A DNA stretch of 64,000 bases, taken from the NCBI RefSeq assembly GCF_003544875.1, contig NZ_CP032094.1, forward strand, positions 682,001 through 746,000, given 5' to 3'. A program made the position numbers and the translations under genes. Below, piece by piece: positions 18,405-28,812 of the stretch (position 1 is the first letter of the stretch; every line of letters starts with the position of its first letter). The stretch is from Vibrio alfacsensis. GTDB taxonomy: Bacteria > Pseudomonadota > Gammaproteobacteria > Enterobacterales > Vibrionaceae. Below the pieces are notes generated by a model. The model saw nothing but the letters and a program-made list of their open reading frames with translations. It had not been told where the DNA came from and made no database searches.

Positions 18405-18944
18405 CTATACTATCAGTGATTTAGATTGTTTCTTTTTCGAGAGGGCGAGGCCAGCGATACCTAACAAGAGCAGAATAATTGATGATGGCTCTGGAATAGA
18501 AGTCGTTACAATGATTGTATTTCCAGAATCAAGTACCGCCCAAGTGTTTGGATCAACAACCTCAAAAAGCTGACTCATTGACGAATTTCCACCTATCCAA
18601 TCAAACGTGATGGCAAATCCATCTAAAGAGCTACCACTAGAAATACCAGAACCCAGTGCAAGTACATCATAAAACCCATCATCTGGGATCCCTGGGTCTG
18701 GCTGTACAACAAGTGGATCCCAGCTCGACGGTGTAGAAGAAACAGAAATATTTTCGTAGAGACCAAGATCAAACCATATAGTGAATTCTTCTATAGATGC
18801 TCCTAATGTATTATTTTCTACAGCGTATTCAGCTTGCCACGAATTACCACTTGTGTTGGTTAATTCAGCTGTAATTACGGTGGCGGAAGCATGCGACACA
18901 GATATTAAGAACAAAGCTACCAAGTATGATAATTTACTTTTCAT
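18405..18944 (-). CDS. PEP-CTERM sorting-domain exported protein
   Basis: A 179-residue exported protein. It has a signal peptide (MKSKLSYLVALFLISVSHASA), a beta-rich body with low-complexity Ser/Gly/Asp content, and a C-terminal sorting signal: IPEPSS followed by the hydrophobic ILLLLGIAGLAL and the basic KKKQSK. That tripartite tail is the PEP-CTERM signal recognised by exosortase in exopolysaccharide-producing bacteria. GGAG precedes the start. It is first in a two-gene operon with the S8 peptidase. No exosortase is seen in this window; one must exist elsewhere or the tail serves only as a membrane anchor. Confidence 0.85.
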   Translation of the reverse strand: MKSKLSYLVALFLISVSHASATVITAELTNTSGNSWQAEYAVENNTLGASIEEFTIWFDLGLYENISVSSTPSSWDPLVVQPDPGIPDDGFYDVLALGSGISSGSSLDGFAITFDWIGGNSSMSQLFEVVDPNTWAVLDSGNTIIVTTSIPEPSSIILLLLGIAGLALSKKKQSKSLIV

Positions 18945-19297
18945 TTTATAAGTTCTCCGAATTTGCGTTTAAATAAACATTCCATGTTCTTGCCATCATT
19001 TATCTAATCATCGATGCCATAATCTCTCCTTGTATTTTAAGTCCTGCATTTTGCTACCATCATAGAGCTTGAGTTGATACAGCCGCTGCGGATTGCACTG
19101 TAGATACCAGAAATAGTTTCTTCATAGGGTTTTCCTTAAGTGAGTTAAATACTTTATGCATATGCATGCTTAATGCACTTATCATGCCTGGGCTTTAATA
19201 TTCTGATTTTATGGACATTTATTTTAGGTCACTTACAGCATGTAAATTTTATTGACACTAGGAAGTTGCCTAGCGCCCGCTTAAGTGGTGAGCAATG
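18945..19297. other. Gap between PEP-CTERM gene and IS element
   Basis: It contains the operon promoter region and a short gene remnant on the minus strand (19060-19125). Nothing else is recognisable. Confidence 0.4.
19060..19125 (-). pseudogene. Remnant encoding a signal peptide
   Basis: AAGGAAAACCCT precedes an ATG at 19125 that reads MKKLFLVSTVQSAAAVSTQAL and then stops. It looks like the leader of a secreted protein whose body is gone. The ribosome binding site is good, the remainder is not coding. Confidence 0.35.
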
Positions 19298-20527
<1,230 letters not shown>

Positions 20528-20777
20528 ATGCAACACTTGAGATTTAACGTCAGCTACAGGGCGGGATCGCACTTTGTTAACCCCGATTTCAGATAATAAG
20601 TGTGACATTCATGGAAAGGTGTAGAAGAGGAAGCCAACTACTGAAAGTGGTATGCTCTTCTCGCCAAAGAAACAAGCAGTACTGTAGTGGACAATAAAAT
20701 TTGGCCATGTAGTTGACGGTCACCAACAAGTTAACTAATCCGTAATTCACTAATTTAGCAAAGTCCCTGAAACACTT

Positions 20778-20793
20778 CTGTCCAGAACCGTCA
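20778..20793. repeat. Left copy of a repeat flanking the KAP gene
   Basis: CTGTCCAGAACCGTCA matches 14 of 16 bases of 22691-22706 (TTGTCCAGAACCTTCA). The two copies bracket the KAP ATPase gene. Confidence 0.45.
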
Positions 20794-20798
20794 CAGGA

Positions 20799-20827
20799 GG
20801 CACTTCGTAACTCGGAAGTGCCCCAAA
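20799..20827. repeat. Hairpin repeat, first copy
   Basis: GGCACTTC...GGAAGTGCC hairpin followed by CCAAA. The 29-bp unit recurs with two mismatches at 50282-50310, 30 kb away, so it is a dispersed repeat. Confidence 0.6.
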
Positions 20828-20935
20828 ATGTTTAGCCAGCTCACTGTGGAAGTTGTTTCAACTTCCATTTGACCTAGTTTTTGCAATGTGATTTGCTAAT
20901 CAAATCCACAATAGATACTGGGCTTAAATTAATAA

Positions 20936-22592
20936 ATGAGTAACTTGGCAAAACAAATTAATGATGTGTTTGAGAACTGTTCTCTTGCGCCAATTGTTCT
21001 GTTGGATGGTGCTTGGGGAGTTGGCAAAACTCATTTTATAACTCATGAATACAGCACACACTCAGAGCAAGATTGCTTACTAATATCGGTTCTAGGCATC
21101 CAATCGTTACAGCAGTTTCAAGAGAAGCTAATCGGAAAATACATGTCTTTAGCTAGCGAGTCTGAATCAGACACCGCAGCAAAAGCAGTAAGCATATTCT
21201 CAAAAGCTATTAGTGCAATTGGTGATGTTACTAACTCCAGTCAATTGGTTGAGTCACTATCTGGCTTAGTTAAACAATCCATAATTTCAAAAATTAACGA
21301 TGTTACAATTATCGTTGATGATCTTGAACGTATTGAAGATTCTTCTCTAGCGTCCCTTATACTTGGGGAGCTATATGGCATGTGTAATTCCGAAAGCAGC
21401 ATTAAAGCAATAGTGGTTATGAATGATGCGAAGTCATCAGTCAGTAAATCTCTTATCGAAAAGGTAATTTGCTGGAAATTTAAGTATGAGATCTCTAGTG
21501 AAGACGCATTCAATATCGCTTTCGGAACTTTAGATGTTTCGCCTGACATTCAACGTTTTATGATTAAACGATTAGATGAGATACAGCCTTTGAACTTACG
21601 AGTACTTATTAGGCTATGTGATAGGATGAAACAGGTATCTAGAATGCTCAACACTATGGAGGATGAAATTGATGTCGAGAGTTCTAAGCAATCGCTTTTC
21701 CATAAAATGTTATACCTCTCTTTTTTGCATCATCAACAAGATCAGGATCTGGATAAAATAGTTGAACAAATTAATACCACGTTGTTGCCTGATGAGCCAG
21801 ATGAACGCCATCCGTTTTATCAACAATACTTATTTCATAGTGAAAGCACTTCATTTATTGAGTTTACACTTGGCTGTTTATCGAGACCATTGCAAAATTC
21901 TGATCTACATAATCTTCACCCAAAATTAATAAATTATTAGATTTTATTAATCCGAAAGGGTTAAGTAGGTATTCTGATGAAGAGCTTGAAGAAAATATAT
22001 TAGCTTTAATTGATTATGTATCGAATGAATCTAACCCATCGCTGAGCTTTTGGTATAGCGCCGTTAATTTCCTTGCCTATTTATACTCAATAAGTGCATC
22101 TAACGACCAACGTTTGTCTAATATCGTCAACATTGCTCAAGAAAGGCTTGTGTACATAACACCATCAGAAGAAAGACATTTTCACACTTTTTCTTGTGAT
22201 TCTGGTTTACCAAAAGTATCGATGAATTGAGATCATATTTTGAGGAAAATGAGCGTAAAGATAATATTACTCAACTTATCGAAGAGATAACTACATCAAA
22301 GTGGGTAGATGTTGACAGAAAAGCATATACGCATGTAACTAATCGTCAGGCTCCACTGACTTTAAAGGCGGACGATTGGCTTGAAGCTATTGGCAAATGG
22401 GACCATCATGACCTAGAGCTATTTTGGGATTTCTGTATGGAAGTTCATCGAATCAATAGCCTCGACCACTTTTTTGGCAAAGACAATAGAGAGCAATTAA
22501 CAATTCTACTGAAGTCACAGTTAGATTCGATGACTCCGTGCTTACGGATGGGATTACTTACAAGAATTTATAATTTGTTGTCCGCAAGTTAA
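20936..22592 (+). pseudogene. KAP-family P-loop NTPase, two frameshifts
   Basis: A protein of about 552 residues once single A residues are restored in A runs near 21930 and 22213. The N-terminal part has a Walker A motif DGAWGVGKTHF (residues 24-34) and a Walker B VTIIVDDLERIED (about 123-135), with the LILGELYG segment and the spacing typical of KAP P-loop NTPases. The C-terminal half is helical with no recognisable domain. KAP ATPases are often found in phage-defence loci, membrane-linked or soluble; this copy shows no membrane helices. It sits alone between two short direct repeats in an island, which suits a single-gene defence cargo, but the activity is not shown by sequence. Confidence 0.75.
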
Positions 22593-22792
22593 GATTTCGT
22601 GGGTTGGGAGTTTGATTGATAGCTTGAATATTTAGAGTTAGAAGAGGTTATTCGATACATTATGCGCCTATTGAAGATCGTAACAAGGTTTTGTCCAGAA
22701 CCTTCATGGCGTGCACTTCCAGCTCTGTGTGCTTCTAGTTATATGATAATGAGCGTCAATGAAAGGTCATTGTTAAACTATGCTCCCTGGGA
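22593..22792. other. Gap after the KAP gene
   Basis: No gene supported. It contains the right repeat copy at 22691-22706. Confidence 0.35.
22691..22706. repeat. Right copy of a repeat flanking the KAP gene
   Basis: TTGTCCAGAACCTTCA, similar to 20778-20793 in the same orientation. Confidence 0.45.
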
Positions 22793-22832
22793 TAAAAAGC
22801 GAACAGACCATTATATGATATGGTCTGTTCGC
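22793..22832 (-). terminator. Strong terminator of the 46-residue membrane protein gene
   Basis: On the minus strand GCGAACAGACCAT/ATGGTCTGTTCGC forms a 13-bp stem followed by TTTTTATCC. Confidence 0.85.
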
Positions 22833-22876
22833 ATTTTAGACCCATTAGCTGTATTGCTAGTAAAATGGTGGGGCAC

Positions 22877-23017
22877 TTACGTACGGATAGCCAATCCCAT
22901 TATTTGTATACTCATAAAAATGATCAGACCTATTACTAGACCTACCAAACCTCCAATTCCCCAAGCCGAAAGAGCGGCAAGAAGTGGGTGAGCATCTATC
23001 CAATCACCAAAATCCAT
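22877..23017 (-). CDS. 46-residue membrane protein, unknown function
   Basis: The minus-strand ATG at 23017 follows a near-perfect GAGGGGGG ribosome binding site. The peptide is MDFGDWIDAHPLLAALSAW, then GIGGLVGLVIGLIIFMSI and QIMGLAIRT: an amphipathic start and one glycine-zipper membrane helix (GxxGxxxG). It has its own terminator, and TTGACA and TATACT elements upstream, so the unit is complete although very short. Glycine-zipper helices occur in pore-forming small toxins and in membrane anchors; which applies here is unknown. Confidence 0.7.
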   Translation of the reverse strand: MDFGDWIDAHPLLAALSAWGIGGLVGLVIGLIIFMSIQIMGLAIRT

Positions 23018-23060
23018 CTTCCCCCCTCTATTGTTATATTAAACTAGTTACACTTTGGGC

Positions 23061-23086
23061 AGTATAATAGCGTAATAAATTGTCAA
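23061..23086 (-). promoter_or_regulatory. Putative sigma-70 promoter of the 46-residue gene
   Basis: On the minus strand TTGACA (23086-23081) and TATACT (23066-23061) are near consensus, but the spacer is only 14 bases, so the exact pairing is uncertain. Confidence 0.35.
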
Positions 23087-23375
23087 CATGATACGCTTGC
23101 GCTTCGATATCTTTAATTTTAACTCATCACGCGCAAGTTTTCGCTCCTAGGTAAAGGTTTGGGGTACGACTATCAAAACAGTCGCGCGAGGGCATGACCT
23201 GTTGCCTTATCATTGCCGTCAAAGTTACCGAAGCAGTTCCAAGCTGTGACTTTGATGCAACCAGTGTTCTTTGTCCATGGGGCTCGCAGCTAGGGATGCG
23301 GCTCGAATACAAACAACAAATAATAAATTTTTTTTGGTTGGTATCATAGTCATCTAAATCTTGGTGCTTTGTTTA
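23087..23375. other. Non-coding stretch in island
   Basis: No convincing gene; no repeat or terminator beyond short T runs. Confidence 0.35.
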
Positions 23376-23507
23376 GTGGAACAGATCGTAAGACGCAAGC
23401 CGAGTTTTTTTAATCAAAACTATCACTTGGGGCTGGTTATCGAACCTATTGGAGATGAAGAGTGTTGGTTCGTGGGGGAAAGACTCGAAATCGATCTCAC
23501 TCGATAA
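23376..23507 (+). CDS. Weak 43-codon ORF
   Basis: GTG at 23376 opens VEQIVRRKPSFFNQNY and continues IEPIGDEECWFVGERLEID. The composition looks protein-like, but no ribosome binding site is visible and no family is recognised. It could be the C-terminal remnant of a lost gene. Confidence 0.25.
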   Translation: MEQIVRRKPSFFNQNYHLGLVIEPIGDEECWFVGERLEIDLTR

Positions 23508-23530
23508 TATCTGTGGGTGTTAACACACAT

Positions 23531-24769
23531 CTACCTATTTGAGTCTCCACCCACTTTATAAGCTTTTTCAATATACTCACTCCACCAGCACATGATTTCT
23601 TTTCTTTGCTCGAAGAAGTCTGAACGATTGTAGCTTGCTCTAGTCATATTTTCATCCTTATGTGCTAAACAAGCTTCTATGTGCAGTGTATCGAACCCTT
23701 GCTCATGCAATACAGTGGAAGCTATCGCTCTTAAACCATGTGAAACGAGTACACCTTTATAGCCTAAACTCCGTTTTAAAGCAGCATTAGCAGTGGAGGA
23801 GCACATATGGTTATCAGGATCTCGTTGATTTGGAAAAACAAATTCTTTGCCTTTGCTTTGTGCCTTGATCTGCTCAAGAATATTCATTGCCTGTTTGGTC
23901 AGAGGAACCCTGTGTATTCGTCTTCCTTTCATCTCTTCGGCAGGTATAGTCCAGCATTGATGTTTTTCATTGATGTCTTTCCAGCGTGTTCTCACCGCTT
24001 CTTTTGGGCGGCAAATCGTGTGCAACTGCCATAGTATGAGCAGTTTGGTCTTATCTTGGAGGTTTTCATTCTGAAACAATCGAGTCATTAGCTCACCTAG
24101 TAGTTCGGGGTGTATAGTCGGCATATTTTTAACTTTATGTTTCTCAAATGAATCGATCATCTTGGTTAGTGGGTTAGCGCGAATCACATCACTAGCCACC
24201 GCGTACTCCATGATTTGGTTTAGGCTTTGACAAATTCTTTTAATAGTGGATAGTTTCCCAACTTTTTCTAGAGGACGTAGAATTTCAATTGCATCACGTC
24301 GAGTAATAGCACTTACCGGAAGGGACCCTAAGTTATCAAATACGTATTTTTCAAGTGTTCGCCAGATTCGCTTAGCGTGATCAGGGCTGACTGACTTACG
24401 TTTCCTCTCAAACCACATCGTTGCGACTGTGAGAAAATTATCGTTGTGCTTTTGTAATTCTTCGATTTTTTATTTTCTCTGGAACGTTTTGGATCGATAC
24501 GCTTCTGCCATTTGTTTGCGGTATTCGGCTGCTTCGAGTTTCGCCGCAGCAAGTCGAAGTGAAGGATAGGTACCCATTGAAATTTTGGTTATCTTTCGAG
24601 TTACAGGGTGACGGTACTTAAATTGCCAAGCCTTAGTACCTTTGCCTTTACTAGATCGCTTGGGGCGCAAACGTAACTGTAAGTTTTCGTCGACGGTGAA
24701 CGTATATTCTTTATCTCTTATCTCGAGGGCTTTGATCGTTGCATCAGTGATTCGTTTTGCCATGGCCAT
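23531..24769 (-). pseudogene. P4-type tyrosine integrase of the island, in-frame stop
   Basis: One frame of 413 codons interrupted by TAA at 24470-24472. The N-terminal 99 residues are the DUF4102 arm-binding domain (MAMAKRITDATIKALE, WQFKYRHPVTRK, MGTYPSLRLAAAKLEA). After the stop come the SAM-like core-binding domain and the catalytic domain with Arg in TICRPKEAVRTRW, HGLRAIASTVLHEQ and the nucleophile Tyr in LAHKDENMTRASYNRSDFFEQR. These are the motifs of P4/CP4-57 type integrases. It starts 200 bp from attR and reads into the island, the normal arrangement. The stop lies between arm-binding and core-binding domains; unless it is a sequencing error, the island cannot excise by itself. Confidence 0.88.
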
Positions 24770-24818
24770 TGATCTTTGAGGTGATTACTTGAAGAGTATT
24801 GTATAGCAAATTGATTTG

Positions 24819-24855
24819 GTGGGGTACCCGGTGGGGTATCAGGTGGGGTACCAAA
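24819..24855. repeat. Right iterons GTGGGGTAYC
   Basis: Three tandem copies: GGTGGGGTACCC, GGTGGGGTATCA and GGTGGGGTACCA, in the same orientation as those near attL, 115-150 bp inside attR. Confidence 0.65.
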
Positions 24856-24959
24856 GTTATGGTTTTTAGTGATATTTGGTGGGACGCTATGGAATTGAAG
24901 TTCTGACTAAGTTTATGATATTAATAGCTAATGTGGATTTCTTGGTAAGTTGTGGGATT

Positions 24960-25004
24960 TTAATGAGGGTGACCAGGGAACCACTGGATTGAGTTGTTAA
25001 TCAT
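24960..25004 (-). pseudogene. ylqF: Displaced 5' end of ylqF
   Basis: The minus-strand ATG at 25004 reads MINNSIQWFPGHPH and stops. This equals the first 12 codons of ylqF (MVNNNIQWFPGH in the intact gene) with synonymous and conservative differences, so it is the original gene start cut off by island insertion. The 3' end of the copy coincides with the att core. Confidence 0.85.
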
Positions 25005-25006
25005 TT
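24969..25006. repeat. attR: right direct repeat
   Basis: It shares GTGACCAGGGAACCA and GTTGTTAA with attL at 10358-10395 and marks the right end of the island. Confidence 0.85.
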
Positions 25007-25292
25007 TTACGTGTTTACCTTAATTCATTGATTGAAGTTCTTATACTTGCCTGTGTTGTTGTACACATTGACTCGCTTCAATCTGTGATCTTTGGGTTGT
25101 TCTAGATGGTGTGCCCAAAGAGTGAAACTGTGTATTGTCATTAGTTTATCACTTTTCTATAAGTGACGGTGTTCAAATTAAATGATTCTGGGTAGAAATA
25201 GCAGTTGATAATGGCTCTAAGTGGCTGGAACCGCTTGCACCACGCTTTTCAATAAGTAAAGATCGTGCCTATTTGAATAGTTTAGGTAAGTT
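25007..25292. other. Ancestral ylqF upstream region
   Basis: The sequence right of attR should be the original promoter side of ylqF and the promoter of the nitroreductase gene. No gene seen. Confidence 0.4.
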
Positions 25293-26012
25293 ATGGTGTC
25301 TTCTTTTGAGTCTATCGTTCAGTCTCGTCGCTCCGTTCGAAAATATGATGAGAATTCGGATTTTAATCATGATGATGTCGCTCACGCCCTTGAGTTAACG
25401 ACGCTCAGCCCAAACAGCAGTAACATGCAAATGTGGGAATTTCATCGTGTGATTTCACCTGAGAAGCGAAGCAAGCTTGCAGAATATTGCATGGGTCAGA
25501 ATGCGGCCAAAACAGCCAATGAGCTGGTCGTATTTGTGGCAACAACGCACAACTGGAAAGAGCGCGCTAAGCGCAACGCAGAGACTGTGCGTCAGGCTTT
25601 TGAGGGCCGTGACGACGCTGCGGCGAAACGCGCTCTAAAGTATTACGAGAAACTTATCCCGTTGGTTTACAACAACGATAAGTTTGGTTTGCGTGGGTTG
25701 TTTCGAAAAGCCTATAGTGAGTGGCTCGGGCGCAATAAACCGATGGTGCGTGAGGTAAGCAAATCGGATGTTCGAGTGTGCCTACATAAAAGCGTTTCAC
25801 TTGCGGCGATGACATTTATGTACGCGATGCGAGATAAAGGCTACGACACATGCCCTATGGAGGGCTTTGACTCTAAACGCGTAAAAGCACTATTAGGTCT
25901 GCGAGACAGCGACCAAATAACGATGATTGTCAGTTGTGGTGTGAGAACAGAAGAGGGCGTATATGGAGAGCGCCATCGTGTGCAGCAAGAGACGGTGATT
26001 AAAAGCCATTAA
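25293..26012 (+). CDS. Nitroreductase-family flavoprotein
   Basis: A 239-residue protein with the nitroreductase fold: the FMN-binding start SFESIVQSRRSVRKYD, the helix ALELTTLSPNSSNMQMWEFH, and the C-terminal DTCPMEGFDSKRVKALLGL with IVSCGVRTEEGVYGERHR. Such enzymes reduce nitro, quinone or flavin substrates with NAD(P)H in the cytosol. The insertion of about 50 residues in the middle (KERAKRNAETVRQAFEGRDD) makes it longer than the NfsB type. It is the first intact chromosomal gene after the island. The substrate is not predictable. Confidence 0.85.
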   Translation: MVSSFESIVQSRRSVRKYDENSDFNHDDVAHALELTTLSPNSSNMQMWEFHRVISPEKRSKLAEYCMGQNAAKTANELVVFVATTHNWKERAKRNAETVRQAFEGRDDAAAKRALKYYEKLIPLVYNNDKFGLRGLFRKAYSEWLGRNKPMVREVSKSDVRVCLHKSVSLAAMTFMYAMRDKGYDTCPMEGFDSKRVKALLGLRDSDQITMIVSCGVRTEEGVYGERHRVQQETVIKSH

Positions 26013-26266
26013 ATTCTCCTAAACTTTTTGTTCTTGTGGTCGCTAACCTAGGCACGACGAATAGTATTAATGGATTGGTGAATATTATTTGTTCATAAAT
26101 CAGAAGAATTTAGCGTTTGTTACAAAATGCGAGTTGAACATCAATTGGTTTATTTACAAATTTCATTACAGCCATTACAACAAGACACTTAGATTTATTG
26201 CCTTTGGATTGCTTACCGCGGGCGTGCATCAGTCATTATTGATGCGTATTTTGGATAATTGGGTTT

Positions 26267-27247
26267 ATGAACAACGTAACCAGTAGTATTTTGACTGAAA
26301 GTGGCACAAATGAATTAGAAATCATTGAGTTCCATTTAGAAAAACAACTACCAGATGGTAGTACCAAAACATGTTATTACGGCATTAACGTGGCTAAAGT
26401 CCGCGAGGTGATTCGTGTACCAGAAACTACTGATTACCCTAATGCTCAACCGCACATGATTGGTGTATTTTCTTCGCGTGAAGTCTTAACGCCTTTGGTG
26501 GATCTTGCGGGTTGGTTAGGTGTACCGACGCGACGCGATCTAGAGAGAAAGTTTGTTATCGTCACGGACTTTAACAAGATGACCAATGGTTTCTTGATCG
26601 ATAGCATTTCACGTATTCACCGTATTTCTTGGAATGATGTGGAATCGCCAAGCCAGTTTCTTGAGGCGGGAGAACAAGACTGTGTGGTAGCGGTGGTTCG
26701 TAAGGATGGTAATCTGATAATGATCCTTGATTTTGAAAAGATCATTGCAGACATCAACCCTGAGTTGAGCATGGAAAAGTACGATGTGAAAGGGGACAAG
26801 TCGGTTGACCTGAATCAACGCATGGTAAGTAAGCGCAATGCGAAAACAATCATGGTTGTGGATGATTCGGCATTTATCCGCTCATTAATTCAAGATACGT
26901 TAGCATCAGCAGGTTATAACGTGATCACTTGTAAAGATGGTGGTGAAGCGTACGAGAAGTTAATGAACTTGATTGACGTTGCCAAGGAAGAGAATCTCCC
27001 GATTAAAGAACTGCTTGATGCTGTGGTTACGGACGTAGAAATGCCTCGTATGGATGGTATGCATCTTGTTAAGCGATTGCGAGATACAGAAGCCTACAAT
27101 CAGATGCCGATTTTAATGTTTTCATCATTGATGAGTGAGGATAACCGAGCGAAAGCGTTGGCATTAGGGGCGAATGACACCATTACTAAGCCAGAGATTG
27201 GTCGAATGGTGAACATGATGGACAAGTACGTGTTTAACTTTGCTTAG
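26267..27247 (+). CDS. cheV: CheV chemotaxis coupling protein
   Basis: A 326-residue protein with an N-terminal CheW-like domain (residues 20-175: YYGINVAKVREVIRVPETT, PLVDLAGWLGVP, FLIDSISRIHRISW) and a C-terminal receiver domain (residues 195-325: IMVVDDSAFIRSLI, phospho-Asp in VVTDVEMPRMDGMH, Lys in NDTITKPEI). This is the CheV family, which couples chemoreceptors to CheA and is tuned by phosphorylation. It acts at the cell-pole receptor arrays. It stands alone here, as chromosome-2 cheV genes of vibrios often do. Its terminator has been split by the IS4-type element. Confidence 0.95.
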   Translation: MNNVTSSILTESGTNELEIIEFHLEKQLPDGSTKTCYYGINVAKVREVIRVPETTDYPNAQPHMIGVFSSREVLTPLVDLAGWLGVPTRRDLERKFVIVTDFNKMTNGFLIDSISRIHRISWNDVESPSQFLEAGEQDCVVAVVRKDGNLIMILDFEKIIADINPELSMEKYDVKGDKSVDLNQRMVSKRNAKTIMVVDDSAFIRSLIQDTLASAGYNVITCKDGGEAYEKLMNLIDVAKEENLPIKELLDAVVTDVEMPRMDGMHLVKRLRDTEAYNQMPILMFSSLMSEDNRAKALALGANDTITKPEIGRMVNMMDKYVFNFA

Positions 27248-27269
27248 CACTTTATCCAAAATGAGATAC

Positions 27270-27289
27270 AAAAATGGCTGCCAATTGGC
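27270..27289. terminator. Left half of a bidirectional terminator split by an IS element
   Basis: AAAATGGCTGCCAATTGGC ends exactly at the IS border. With the right half (28792-28811, GCCAATTGGCAGCCATTTTT) and after removing the IS and one duplicated 10-mer, it forms the palindrome AAAATGGCTGCCAATTGGCA... with A and T runs on either side, serving cheV and the pilin gene. Confidence 0.8.
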
Positions 27290-28791
27290 CTGTCTCTTGA
27301 TCACAAGTCATTGTGTTCAAGAGACTTAGCTAGCTCATATCCTTCAAGGATGGTTTGTAACCTAAACCATCCTTGCCATAATGTCTTTACAGAAGCGCGA
27401 CCAGTCCGCTTGGTATCTTTCCAGCCTCCTAATCGTGCAATGCCTCTGTAAGCCCATGATATATCTGGTGCTTCTTTCGGCAATGCTTTCTTCTCCAATT
27501 TTAACCACATGAGCTTCCACGATTTACCTTTTAACACCTGTTCACAACTGCTATTAGATAACTCTTTAGATTCGTTCATAAATCTTAACTGGAGTAAACG
27601 AGTGGCAATAAAAGCTAAAATAACACTGAGCCTTTCTAAGTTATCTTTACTTTGCATTCTCAGTTGTTCAACTTGAGTGCCTTCACTTTTCCAAACCTTG
27701 TGAAAATCTTCTATTAGCCAACGACGCTCATAATAACTGACGATTTTAAGTGCCTCTTCTTTATTCGTTACTGGCTCTGATGTCAGTAAATGCCACGCGA
27801 GTTTATCGCCACTTTCACCTTGCTCTATACATCCAACATAGTAGAGATGAATATTATCGTACTCTTTTTATTGGCGGGAGACTTAAGTGTCACAGGGGCA
27901 TATTTGATGTCTAGATGAGCCTTGCGGGATTTACGACCGCCTTTTTGCGGTACTTTTAGCTCTTTGCTTCCTGCTGATAACAACTTGGAAGCGTAGTCAT
28001 AAAGGCGATTATCATGCTCCTCAATACAGCGACTTTGCATTGAGCGAACGATAAATCGTTGTTGTTGCTCGTGCTTGTAAGTGAGGTACTCGAATAAATC
28101 GGCTTCTCTATCACACACAGAAATAATATCTGACATTTTATCGCCTAGTCGCTCTGCGACATGGCGAGATGCTTGCTCCCATTTATAACTTTCTTTTTCT
28201 TTGTACGGTCGAGTTGCGTGCTGGTGCCTCTGCCCACACTTTTCAATATCTCGTGTCCAACGTTGTTGTTCAATTAAACCGACTACCGTGTGAGTTTCGG
28301 GAGCAAAAAGCAAGGTTGAGTGAACGAACATCGCTCGGTGTCGATTACCTTGATTAGAGTGCCCGAGAGCATCTCGTATGCTGCGATGTGAATAACTTAG
28401 AGAAGTGGTATCTTCTAATGCAAGCAGTGTTTGTTGCTCTAAAGCTTCTTGTGCTGTGACATAAAATCCGGCTTCTGCAATATCTTCTGCTTTGATTTGT
28501 TCATTACGAATAAAGCGATAAGCCCCTTCCATATCGGCTGGGGAGATGATGAGTTTTGAGACGGATATACCAGGTTGCTCAGCCAGTGAAGCCGCTAGAG
28601 TGACGAGTCTTTGAGTTCGTCTTGGGTCATTAAGGTCAGCTTGACCGAATTGTTTTTGTGCCCAAAGAATTGGTTCTATATAGGTCATGATAATCATCCT
28701 TGTCATTGATTTGATGATCAGATCATGAAACGTAAAATTAGTTCAAAAAAATCCCCAAGCTGTAGCTTAGGGATTTGTGTATAAGAGATAG
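27290..28791. mobile_element. IS4-family (IS50-like) insertion sequence, 1502 bp
   Basis: The ends are CTGTCTCTTGATCACAAGTC (left) and, inverted, CTATCTCTTATACACAAATC (right), closely like the CTGACTCTTATACACAAGT end of IS50/Tn5. It is flanked by a perfect 10-bp duplication GCCAATTGGC (27280-27289 and 28792-28801), itself palindromic. It carries one transposase gene with a frameshift. Confidence 0.9.
27301..28706 (-). pseudogene. IS4-family transposase with one frameshift
   Basis: About 468 residues in two frames. The first frame (28706 to about 27865) has the N-terminal DNA-binding domain (WAQKQFGQADLNDPRRTQRL), the first Asp in LLALEDTTSLSYSH and the second in VCDREADLFEY. One A is missing in an A run at about 27865-27869; after it the frame continues HLYYVGCIEQGESGDKLAWH and holds the YREK signature YYERRWLIEDFHKVWK with the catalytic Glu. 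The C-terminal part matches the Tn5 dimerisation region. As written, the DDE triad is split and the protein is inactive. Confidence 0.88.
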
Positions 28792-28811
28792 GCCAATTGG
28801 CAGCCATTTTT
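28792..28811. terminator. Right half of the split bidirectional terminator
   Basis: GCCAATTGGCAGCCATTTTT, including the duplicated 10-mer. It borders the stop of the leftward pilin-like gene. Alone it is still a GCCAATTGGC mini-palindrome, but the long stem is lost. Confidence 0.7.
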
Positions 28812-28812
28812 T

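Larger units (their letters stand above)
20528..20935. other. Gap between IS3 element and KAP ATPase gene
   Basis: No gene. It holds a possible degraded IS end near 20692 (TGTAGTGGACAATAAA), a repeat copy at 20778-20793 and a hairpin repeat at 20799-20827. The KAP gene promoter should lie in the last 100 bases. Confidence 0.4.

Noticed and set aside
20692..20718. TGTAGTGGACAATAAA, similar to the IS3 element end
   Set aside because: It may be a degraded IS end, but no partner end or transposase remnant can be paired with it.
26226..26245. GCATCA/TGATGC hairpin before cheV
   Set aside because: Short stem, no T run, no relation to the start site; likely chance.
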